Shown here piece after piece: positions 38,901 through 46,500 of a DNA stretch of 64,000 nucleotides (positions are counted from its first letter, which is position 1; every line of letters starts with the position of its first letter). Source of the DNA: CBDCWQ01 sp965223435 (lineage in GTDB: Bacteria; Myxococcota; Kuafuiibacteriia; Kuafuiibacteriales; Kuafuiibacteriaceae). The stretch is taken from the NCBI GenBank assembly GCA_965223435.1, contig CBDCWQ010000019.1:1-64000 (forward strand). The letters run 5' to 3'. The notes below the pieces were generated by a model. The model did not search any database and had not been told where the DNA came from. It saw only the letters and a list, made by a program, of their open reading frames with translations. Position numbers and translations under genes: made by a program.

Positions 38901-40100
38901 GATGGCAACCTCGGTGACACGTTGGTCGGCGCCCGGAACGAAAACGGAGACCGGGGCGCTCCAGGAGTCTCCTTTCGCAAGCCGGTCGCTCCGAACATAC
39001 TGAACCCGATCCCTTTTTCCTTCGCCACCACCTCGCGCCACATAAGCCATGTGCGTGTAAGGGCCGGCCGAGCCGGCACTGACCGCCAGCGCGGGGAGCG
39101 TCGCCGTGAGCCCCGTTGCGGTAACCCGGCTTGGGGCTTCAAAGGTCCCCGGGGCCGTTGCCGTGACGCGTTCGGTCCTACGGAGCTCGACGCGGCTCGA
39201 TCTACCGGACTCTAAAGGGTGGCCGGCATCTCCCACAAGCGTGGCCATCACGGAAAAGACCACGGTTCGCCCATCCTCCGGGAGAACGGCATCGTAGCGG
39301 TTTTCGCCGACCTGAATTCGTTTCGGGTGGGGCAGTGCCTCGTCTTCGAGAACCACGACGTAGCCGGGCCGCACGCCAGCCGGTATGCGAGCGCCATTCT
39401 CAAGGAGCTTTGGCGGATCCCATCGAAGATGGGCCTCCTTTTCATCGGCCCACGCCACCAACTGAATCGGCGGCCGCGGTGCCTCGGGGCTGGGTGAAGT
39501 CCCGCGGGGACTGATGGGGTCCTCGAACCAATACACCCTTCCGGGCTCGAGGCGCGCCGACGCCAAAAGGGCAACCTTTTGCTGGGATGCAGTGTCCCAA
39601 CGAAAAACCCGCGTCGGTGCCACCAAAGAAACAGAAGTGGCGTTGGAGGCCACCACAAACTTTCCGGAATGGCCCGTCTTTGACCCAAGGTCAGGCGGTG
39701 AAACCGAATCCAGTTCCAAAGAACCCTCGGTCGATGCCACATAGACCCAATAACTTTGCCCAGGGGCCAGCGTTAGACTCCTACGGTAGCGGAGGGCAGC
39801 ACCTCGCCGAAGGGGACTCAACACTTGGTCAATGGCAAACACGACAGACCGTTGTCCGAGAGGGCCGTCAAGAAGATGACCCTGCTCCCCGGAAATGAGC
39901 GTCCACCCGGTCGTGAGCCCCGATCGACCGGCCCCGTGTTCTATCCGAGTTTCCGGATGGCCGGGAACGCCATCGACGCAAGCGACCAGCCCAAACAAAA
40001 GTGTCCAAAAGGAGGCGACGCAACCCAAACTCGAATTCCAACGCAGTCTTTCCGTCGAAACCAAGCTCGTTCTTTGATACACACCGCGGTCTTCGCTCAT
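29955..40100 (-). CDS. Giant secreted lipoprotein B: propeller and helical barrels with a unique tail
   Basis: 3381 aa from ATG 40100. The frame is open further upstream to 40661, but that extension is Arg-rich and overlaps the divergent gene, whereas the 40100 start gives a clean lipoprotein signal (FWTLLFGLVAC, Cys41). Order: N-terminal beta region; FnIII-like about 205-307; sialidase-like propeller about 320-950 with SSDGGLRW (818). The Cys cluster is reduced to Cys514/518/520. Helical barrel about 1050-1515 (YTQGIALAQ, VTGANAWAVHG, VTEHNLD, AIDNCSWL, HLEATAGL). A second barrel-like region lies about 1750-2100, an HTH-like segment 2463-2530, and the module shared with A and D begins at about 2640 (DPGLLS). 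A tail from about 2840 has no counterpart in the other members. Probably outer-membrane or surface anchored; the activity is unknown. Confidence 0.8.
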   Translation of the reverse strand: MSEDRGVYQRTSLVSTERLRWNSSLGCVASFWTLLFGLVACVDGVPGHPETRIEHGAGRSGLTTGWTLISGEQGHLLDGPLGQRSVVFAIDQVLSPLRRGAALRYRRSLTLAPGQSYWVYVASTEGSLELDSVSPPDLGSKTGHSGKFVVASNATSVSLVAPTRVFRWDTASQQKVALLASARLEPGRVYWFEDPISPRGTSPSPEAPRPPIQLVAWADEKEAHLRWDPPKLLENGARIPAGVRPGYVVVLEDEALPHPKRIQVGENRYDAVLPEDGRTVVFSVMATLVGDAGHPLESGRSSRVELRRTERVTATAPGTFEAPSRVTATGLTATLPALAVSAGSAGPYTHMAYVARGGGEGKRDRVQYVRSDRLAKGDSWSAPVSVFVPGADQRVTEVAIAAKAGRVLIAWLQVSRSSEGGPNSTSSLYVASSSTGGERFDPVTDPLHSNTQWKQSLGLGIDRLGHSHLVWGEASQALYLKDFQGPPENVFDETKRRVNDEIVRYHRIYAGKGCEGACGCPDPVDESYSLALEPNPKNQDAPFGVYLERVERNYVENPSLHVDDHQISIVVRQTRNYDNLPVRNPNWTGALGPYFRAEASNPSDSGLPQSCPPIGSIARQHGFRHAWKKDPYACAPNPPENGTDLYARERLDFSYTASFASLDDFYSYDGSRPHERDWYMNLYAGRWDETDRIKIASRPIVSGDWSEPKTERVTVPRLVGRFIELREEDRSVETGWAQGAWVDNTLQNWRITTLDAFESERGEAQVCGDEEGPHRGLSGPSLPRLASGTDGRRVVVYEKGTSSDPNAPGGNPIYAVHSSDGGLRWSSPSRMAAGYVPSVALAADGTLAAAFYSVAEHQKASIQVVRMDAARQPENPLLASRKLPAPVHWKTHGAGAENLRVPTVVSYGELLIVAWVRAPQEPGGENHIVTTRSVFAGKETSRLVLTAPSHPVAHQAVQAKLECLNDYHMLSAGCSPATLQSQSSPADVHLASGTVSQTVWAEFSADGRPALASFESTPVGALADGAAFAPHAGFLLEAEPKVDPANLQGNHRRAIRLRDRLYSTELGAQLEYEGDVSESDSRYLAQFDRVWVYTQGIALAQYARQGDARAGALAHFLCDSARSNAAKSPSDLLGWPFSWNTNGDDWADARRVTGANAWAVHGLGVYVTTRAFLEETEEKDRKAILDCYLGALRGLMVHRRGGLMTAGWTTRGLQNAAAPHVLGLEDDAQILWDYYDILDAIGYDDFDSENPPTIERYRLNEGGRRAPLGRHTLTETDFEILRTTTQADNVVTEHNLDQLSVLNHALLHWSVISKHMSPADRGFERELRPWRDELRAGIFHELWEPKEGRFITGGAFLGNDFDADSQTAIDNCSWLALSVDYTSLGAGARDKLSKCLDYTIDHFVKSLEFNGRVYVGTHYFPNSFSDPYIDASDEQEALYHLEATAGLVLGLRRFVDANPDRPEVQRLGDQADSLWRHMQKFVRDNGFPYSSRRIQDLMTLLQSSTAVIWYIDVFDYYAGQGQNLDRPLKNYARVVDPEKERARTQDAWKTLLLRGGLGDPRARFRPRFMPKEEDGLRDPDWGVFESEASPENYRVRLRIRNDYGEGPSESTTPIYVAEGAPPPPITEVVDVPVNITSISVDVTAKKTSPASDDLRHLLNEWGWFDEIHYAFFGQVDVTGLQGGYHVMLSFIMDEEEWFVGETDFDEVTGAFSFSFKKGARGFPELGDVDWGRQVPKPEGVPIARLISKEHQKDFATSLPVTLEGLQNPRGPAADIQGSGFWSFQHRFGGLSHQVEVIDVSQDPPEVVESLWEYERGPLFDSGLEINARSLAFVEEQAWAILAASTRTPEYDPDYFGQVPILEPWMDGLFSLITTISTSKASYAQFPFAVTSRRRQQLPYYRTATQLLSVYALARYLEANGPLREQRPGLVASLVDVLRSIRNLYSLRESDGPLLGGMGHPEYLAKSLGLHVLPPEQESEEREGAPILPTLSVRDHFYAYFAIEAVQRLVANSEPDAMFLDDFGDQIRLAMYDHFWDAQGEGRAIALLRADKDGVITPMADAGSSAEAAALFLWFSVIDGTGGEPRFRRLFEHTLRSQPPSWPTHLSVPREGPSDAPFLFALVRRGSAAFDPRLAELAWLESHRFRGSVSTMSVAELAQHVILENPAGVFGVDAKSMFAAAESSFSMPSAPVVRSRLGWRYLDGLGALLMSDYRASTFDALLHRLVRVRFVYQEYAKGTPVHSWPWLFVRLSYEDQLLETVHRLSYGCGGVADFYDKKPEDLVGVACEDLEDAFLSLLELRLGGDDPIALALEIDRRDDDFELLRLGQVTTASVLAGDEDRMRFGNLDGVRDMGTHSSYAFLARVQRQPLTSGSVPDIRTQLRAHWAEAIQRAAASEDGVYDLDGIDRVSAQNPASPDYWTRTAVEYRLLAHDNALPVMGKGHALGHGVATLGAERRDGASQKNIQALRRFINQHYQGELWTVASRSQLTGAIIHGMMQSGQMTEEAFERVASGARLSQDEIESAKTEFSFVPDPSDSTGPLGEGVGADSFWLHAQLAERGEVLDGVFHRFREPPLLRPWVDISGGMKPLGVVKFKGGTQALKVLARKLDDLLLLPPELSAVVAAVPSIVAYTGSLGLEVDPGLLSLFASDQEPSPEFWEPVGRVRGEDLLAPFGAYLKDEEDIRANVPIYGASDGMDTPLSGPSIRFDDDKIYHITIDFLGFEAPEFGSIGVLDFEEGAFFQVHALRSEHPRSAIINASVRNHLRWKRAAEWASVLPEDIREMFLFWVELSIRSELTLQKAERIVQDPLAFRVGQGDGGETHGLAPERMITKADGASPDEADSANPEPGPPALPVRTVRYEHMIADSSPVKESLEGPVRIQFDDDWSTTSIKGQEERFKVMLLQAVRDVAQFQPKEDNLFSWTGDRSTLTDKSLEILVTKRTDPTTQLMLSADSIRDGLGSFTVVEYDQLLRVTESNEGALLITIGLLLEELAFDARGRLRPDAGVRIRTALAHQIFGGVQQVLKTPPQELPPPPVGDDGDLQSTIQGYEASVGFLKRVIESPDFDAYSTPTKQQYTTILEERSATLDQFLAERKKKEDEAPPSLEQFVPALGGPVRIARTALPDEMLLAAQKKLFWGAEVVQVYNFRKGYIAFPVFDLHSPNDAHPMWKAIESWDQGWVIVGVTESKSPERETTVARLLLTKALQPFIRVVRSDDRIRYYPKWSDERIEALKPRYDRWSNDPLLAYRQGQKEAKVSEANPQWDRQMGTFDEPMTVTDLYRHFLTEGIRDRFPDLEVIEDRSEIRTDEKSSEAKHYFLVIKKIPNKALHGEIIVPGDDTGSYTEVRFSFAPMGVKGWTQVTMETIQGYAWWGRPKNADPEP
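32511..32714 (-). other. HTH-like segment in protein B
   Basis: Residues 2463-2530, starting NIQALRRFINQHYQGELW and continuing through HGMMQSGQMTEEAFERVA and LSQDEIESA. It aligns without gaps to the HTH-like segment of protein A and has the length of a repressor-type HTH. Confidence 0.4.
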
Positions 40101-40558
40101 CGGCCCCCCGTATTCCTGCAGCAGGCCATAGAGCGCAGGAACCCACGAAACAGAGTACGGCAAGAGACCGCTTGTCAATGGACTCGACGGCGCGATCCCA
40201 AGGTCGTGTCCCGTCGCAAGACTTTGAAACATCGAAACCCTCACCGGGGTCAGGGACACAGCGGTCCGGGTTACGGCAGCGGTTCCACCCGGCAAAAACA
40301 CTGCGCGGGCCCGGCCCAGAAGCGATGACCATGGGGTGGACGTGCCTCCAGATCGCCACCGACAAAGATCTCCGTCCCTTTCGGGTTGAACCCCCCTCAG
40401 GCGGTCAAAATGCGCGTTTGCGATTGCTGCGGGCCACAATGGCAATATCCATTGACTTTGGATGCGACGCATCCTGTGTTGGACCGCGCAGACAGGCACC
40501 GATGCAGGGTTTGTCGCAGCGCCCGGGGAGAAGGTCGCCTGGCGACGATGGAGGGAAT
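40101..40558. promoter_or_regulatory. Divergent control region between giants B and C
   Basis: 458 bp between two head-to-head giant genes must hold both promoters. GTGTCCC at 40206-40212 and GGGACAC at 40253-40259 form a widely spaced inverted repeat that could be an operator or a repeat-element remnant. A TTGACT at about 40453 is a possible -35 but no good -10 follows. Long open frames run through the region on both strands (they make both neighbours look longer), but their peptides have no family resemblance. Confidence 0.4.
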
Positions 40559-43500
40559 GTGCTGAAGAGGAACGCCGCTTTGCTGATCGTGCTGGGGCTC
40601 GGGGCTTCAGCCCCGGACGCCAACGCCGCACCCGCTGGTCCTGAAACCCTATCAGGCGCACTCACGCCAGGTTGGAATCTGGTGGCGGTGCCTTTTGCAA
40701 GCGCGGAAGTTCCGGCTGGATGGCTGAGCACGGACGTGGTCGTTTGGCCGTTTCCTCGGCCCAACAACCCCGCTTCCCCGCTCGAATGGTCCGATCCGGG
40801 CTCGAAGGGTGACCCCATCGACCGGCGGCTTAGCCAGGGAGGCTATTGGGTACACGCCCAAAACCCCCAGACCTTTCACATCCGAAAAGCCATCGAGGCT
40901 GCGCCGCCCGGTCAAACCGACAACCAAGGCAAACACCGGGTTGAACTGCCGGCGCCACCAGCCGCACCCATCGACGCAGTATTCTTGGGAAGCCATCACA
41001 CGCAATCTGACTTCGAGTCAGGTGCACGCCGCGTGGTGCGCTGGGATGCTGCGACTTCCTCCTACGTGCCGGTCACCAGGGCCGACGACCTGAAGCCAAG
41101 TGAAGGGGCCTTTGTCCTTTCGGAGGACGGCCCGCTTGACCCGCCCGATGGAAACGCCAGCTCGGTGCCGGATACGGCCCTGGCCGAAAAACAACCCGCC
41201 CCGTGGATCCAAGCGGGAACATTCGAGCCGCCCGAGCCCCTCGCGGTCAGCGGCGGGGCGGCCCTGATGGCGAGGGCTGCGCTGTCCACAACGTCAACCG
41301 GGATGACCGCCCACCTGGCCTACGTGGTGCAAAGACGCGCAACCGCAGGGGGCGATGAAGTTCGCTACCAGTTCAGCGACAAGGCCGGAAAGCCGGGCAG
41401 CTTCTCCACGCCGCGTGCGTTTTCGGTTCCCAAAAATCCAGGGTCGGTGCTCGCGCTGGCCCTGGCGGCCAGAGCGGACAGGGTGTCCATTGCTTGGATC
41501 GTCCAGATGAGCACCGGGAATGGAAAGGATGCCATTGAGGGTGAGGCCACCGACCAAGAGGCGCCGGTTCAGGTGATGATGGTCGAGAGCCGGGACGGGG
41601 GGCGATCGTTTGGACCGCAAACCGTGGTGCGCAAAAACGAAGCGTGGAAGCGCGGCATCGATGTCGCCTTCGATGCGCGCCTGAACCAACACCTGGTGTG
41701 GGGCGAAGCCAACAAGGTCTACTACCTCATGAACACGGAGGGGCCGCCCTCCAACGTGTTCGACAACACCTATCGGGTCCGGGTTCACGAAGAAGTCAAG
41801 TACCTTGCCCAAGAAGCGCCTACCGGGGACCAAGGCTGTGCCTGTCCCGACTGCTGGTGCGAAGAGTCCTACGTGCGGGGCGGTGCTTCGAATGTCGACT
41901 CCGACGACGCGGTGGAAACAGAGTCCTATCGCGTCAGCCGATACGTACTCGACCCTACGCTTCACGTAGGCAAAAACGTGGTCCACGTGGCGGCGCAGCA
42001 GACACGCCTGTGGGATCCCAAGCCGGTCCCCCATCCGGCGTGGACCGCCATGCTGGGCTCACCCGTGTACGAGCCCAGACCACCGCTTTCGGACAGTCTC
42101 GCGTCGTTGCCGGGCCCGAGACTTCAGCCCACCACGGACCACGCCCCCCTCATCCGAAGGGTCGTGGGTTGGCGTTCGGTATGGAAGACAGCCTATGAAC
42201 CGGGCGACGAGGCTCTTTGGGACACACTCGGGTTTCAGTTTCAGTACCGGTATGCCGGTACCTGGCAAGAAGAAGACCACATTGTTCTGGCGCAGCGCCC
42301 TTTGACGCCAATGCATCACCTACCCCAAGAAGGGTCCCCAAAAGCCCAAGCGGATGCCAGCAACAGAGACGAGCAGCCCACACGCGCCGGGGACACCGTC
42401 GATGCGTGGCAAGTCTCCACGCTGGCTTCGGGGGGTGTGGACGGTGGTGACCACCAGCCATCCTACCCGAAGCTGGTAGGCGCGCCCTTTGGGCTGGTTC
42501 TTGCGTACGAGGACGGTGGGCCCGCCGATCCGGGTCGCATCGGGAATCCATCCGTTCAGGTTCGGTGGTCTACGGACGAGGGCCGCTCTTGGTCCGACCC
42601 CAACACCGTGGGTCGCGGAGCCCGGCCCACCGCCGGGGTGTCCGAGACCGGCGACATCCGGGTGTTGTACCGCAGGGCCCATCACGCGGCGCTGGACGCC
42701 GCTGTGCCCCAGCCAAGCGCGTCCGGGGTGTTTGCGGTCGTGGGTCACCGTGACCAACACCCCTGGAGCCCACCAACCCCTGTAGACCCCCAGGATGCCG
42801 GAGCGAGACGGGGCAACCATGAAAGTCAGGCAACGGGGGGCACCGGCACCTCTTTGGCGGTGCAAGGTGATCTGTTTTTTGCGGCCTGGGCAGACCGCGA
42901 ACACATCCTCACGTCCCGCGCATCCCGAGACGAAAATGCGGTCCAGTACAGTGTTGCCCTCCCGGACCACCTGACCCAAGGCAAGAAATCTCCGATCAAG
43001 GTGACCGCAGAGAACCGCCACCATATGCGGGTCAACACCACCGAAACCCTGAGCGTCGCCACCCCCTTCGCAGCGTCGCAGGGCGCAGCCTTCGGTTCAC
43101 CCCAAAGCGTAGCGCGTAGCGCAGGTTTGGATGCGCTCGCACAAAGTTCGGGTGATGGTGCCGCGGGGGCGAGCAGCCCGTCGGGGGAGGGCACCACCTT
43201 TTCGGTTTCGTTGATCCATGGTCAAGCCACTTTTCAAGCCGATCCCAAAGACCTCCGCATCTTTGGCGCTGCGGGCGCGGTTGAACTGGCTTCGTTCCCC
43301 CTGGCCACCGGGGCCGTGCTCATCGAGGGGGCATCGGGACCACCCAAGCCCCAGTTTTCGGCATCGGCCCACGGAAACTACGAAAAAGCCAAATGGCTGA
43401 GGGACACGCTGTGGAAAGACGGCCCCCTAACACCTGAAGGGCGGCCGACCGGATACCAGGTGGAGTACCAAGCGGTTCGGGACGACGCCAGAACCGAAGA

Positions 43501-46500
43501 CCAAGCCGCAAAATGGCTTGCTGATTCCGAGGGCAAAACCCAAGACTCCAGCTTTTTGGCCCAATACGAACGGGTATGGGCCTACACCCAGGGCATCGCG
43601 TTGGCGCAATACGCCAAACGAGGTACGCAAAAGTTCGACCAGCGAGCCCAGGCGCTCGCCCGCTACGTGTGCGCACACGCCGTGCGTGATTCAGGCGACG
43701 GCAAACAAGCATCCGTGATCCGCGGGTGGCCGTTTTCCTGGAATACGAAGGACGACACCTGGAAAGACGCCCGTCTGGTCACCGGGGCCACCGCCTGGGT
43801 CGTTCATGGACTGGGCGTCTTTTTGGTATCGGACGCGTTGCCGTCTCTTCCAGAAGAAGAGCAGAAGGTTCTTCGAGGGTGCTACCAAGAGGCCCTTTGG
43901 GGACTTAGGGCCCACCAGCGAAGCATCGTTTTGGAAGATGGTCGCCATGCGAGTCTCGTGAGCGCAGGCTGGACCACCGCGGGCCTTTCGCACGCGAGAA
44001 GTCCATGGCAACTGATGGGGCAAGACGGGAAACCGATGGCCCTCGATGGGGAGCATTGGGACTACTACGATATCCTCGACGCCATCGGATACGACACCTT
44101 CGACCCGGACCGCGAGGTCCGCATTGCCCGGGCGTGGGAGCGTCCGTTTCCCATCGCCGGTGACCTCACCGTAGGCCTTTCGCCCAAAGTCCTGACGGAG
44201 CCAGAAATCGGCATCCTCAAACAGGCACGCCGTGCCGAAAACATTGTCACCGAACACAACCTCGACGTGCTCAGCGTACTGAATCACGCCCTGGAACACG
44301 CCCCGAGCCTTGGACTCGGGGATGAAACGGCCGAGCTTGTAGCCTGGCGCGACGGCTTGAGGCGGGGCATTTTCGGGGGTCTTTTCGACCGCGACGACCA
44401 TCGTTGGCGACAAGACCTCGAAGGCGCCCTGGAGCAAGCCCACACCAACCCCACCAAACAGGCCGAGATCAAACAGGCCCTGTGGCGCGAAGCGTGGGGC
44501 CGGGTCTCGACCGGGGGCGGACTCCGCCCCGCTCCAGAGCACGCGCATGCCTTTCATTTCGTTCCGAGCAAGCACACCGCCATCGACAATTGTAGCTGGC
44601 TGTCGCTTTCGGTCGACTACAAAACGCTGACCGACTCAGAACACATCGATGCCCTGGCGCGGTGCCTTGAGTTTACGGCCCTCGCGTTTGGCAAGGACAT
44701 CCGGTTTGGCAAAAACACATACTACGGCGCGCACTACTTCTTTGATGGTTTTGAGGATCCGTACATCCAAGCCACCAACCGACAAGAACAGTCGTTTCAC
44801 CTTGAGGCGACCGCGGGCTTGGTGATGGGTCTTTTGGCTTTTGTCGAACATCACCCCAAACACCACAAGTCCACCTTCTTCGAGCGAGAGGCCCACCGGT
44901 TGTGGGGTGGGGTTCAAGCGTTTGTCATCGACCACGATTTTCCGTACTCGAGCCAGCGTATTCTTGACCTATCGACCTTGTTGAACTCCAGCACCGCACT
45001 CATTTGGTTTATCGATGCCTACGAAAACCTCAATGAGGTCTCGAACCGCTGGCAACAGCCGCTGCTGCACTATGCGTCAGACGTCAATCGCAAAGATACC
45101 GCGCAAGCGGTACAGGCCGCCCACGAAGGGTTGAAGCGTTCCCAAGACGTGTCCGGCGTTGGCCTGGCCCTGGCTTGGTTCACAAGCGCGCACGCGGTCG
45201 AGTCACCGCCGGAACTCGAAAACAAAACGGCCGAGAACCTCGTTCCTTCTTGGGTACGAGAACTCGCCACATGGTGGGCGAACAAGACCGTCTCCGATGA
45301 TGAGTTCATTACGGCCATTGAGTTTTTGATTGCTGCCGAAATCATCCATGTAGATATCTCGAAGGCCCAATCATCAACCGACCGTGTCATGCCGTCGTGG
45401 TTTCGAGAAAACGTGCAATGGTTAGACCAAGGCCTGATCAGCGAGCTCGAGTTTCTTCGTGGCATCGAACGGCTCGTCGACGAGGGCGTCATTGGCGTGA
45501 ATGGGCCAAAAAACACCGCCCCCACCACCTCTTCGCTTCTCGAAGAAGAAGGAAAGGCTGTGGCCAAACTGTATGGCGACGCCGGATTCCAGGCCCCCGA
45601 TCTGCTTTTGGCCGTCGACACCACCGGCGACGAGGTCAACGACTACGCCCTGGCCATGCGGGTGGAGCCAGACGGTGTGGCGCAGTGGATCCTTCTAGAA
45701 ACCCGTGACACGCCCCCGAACATCGAAGTGGCCCGCCGCACACTGGAAGGAAACAACGGCGAACTGGACACTGTACTTCAGGGAACAGAGTCCCCGACCG
45801 TAGAGAATTTGGTGCTTTCAGCGCTTATCTTCTTGCGGACGGGTGCAACCCCTAACAAGGCGCTCGCGTGGTCGGTGGCCCACTATACCCATGGCCCGTA
45901 TGCGGACCATCACGAGGAAGCAAGACATACCCTCTTGGGGTTCCGAAGGTTGCTGGCCGACGATCAACTCGAACTGGCGGCCGAATCGGAGCAGATTCTC
46001 GATGAGGTGTTTGCGCCGCTCGAGGACGCGCTCGACGAAATGGCCGAACAAAGCGCCACCGGCGCCCTACCCTGGTCAAAGCTCTATTCCATCATAGACT
46101 TTGTTCGCACCAATACGGAGCAGTGGATACAAAGGCATACGGATGCAGAGGCAGGGGCCAAAGCGGCCGTCACCCACATGCGTCGCGTGGCCGAAACCGA
46201 CCGTTCAACGATCGATGGCTATCGCAAAGCTGTAGAGACCTCGGTTCCCAACCCCCTCGAGCAAACACGTATTGGGCGCCAAATCGATGCCTTGGAGTCG
46301 GAAACAGAGACCATTCAAGGGATCGCGGATATTCTCGAAGCCAAGATTGCACCCGAAAACCCGCAGGGGTTGAGCGAAATCTCCGCCCGAAGCTTCCTCG
46401 GGATCATTCAGGAATTTCTTCAGCGCTCGGGGTGGCTCGAACGCTTCGCCGCCGTAACCGGTGCGGAGCTTCGACTCCAAAAAAAGGCCCTCGAGCTCGG

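Noticed and set aside
45070..45639. Frame antisense to the PSWVR repeats
   Set aside because: Ser-rich shadow; the repeats on the plus strand are conserved between two copies.
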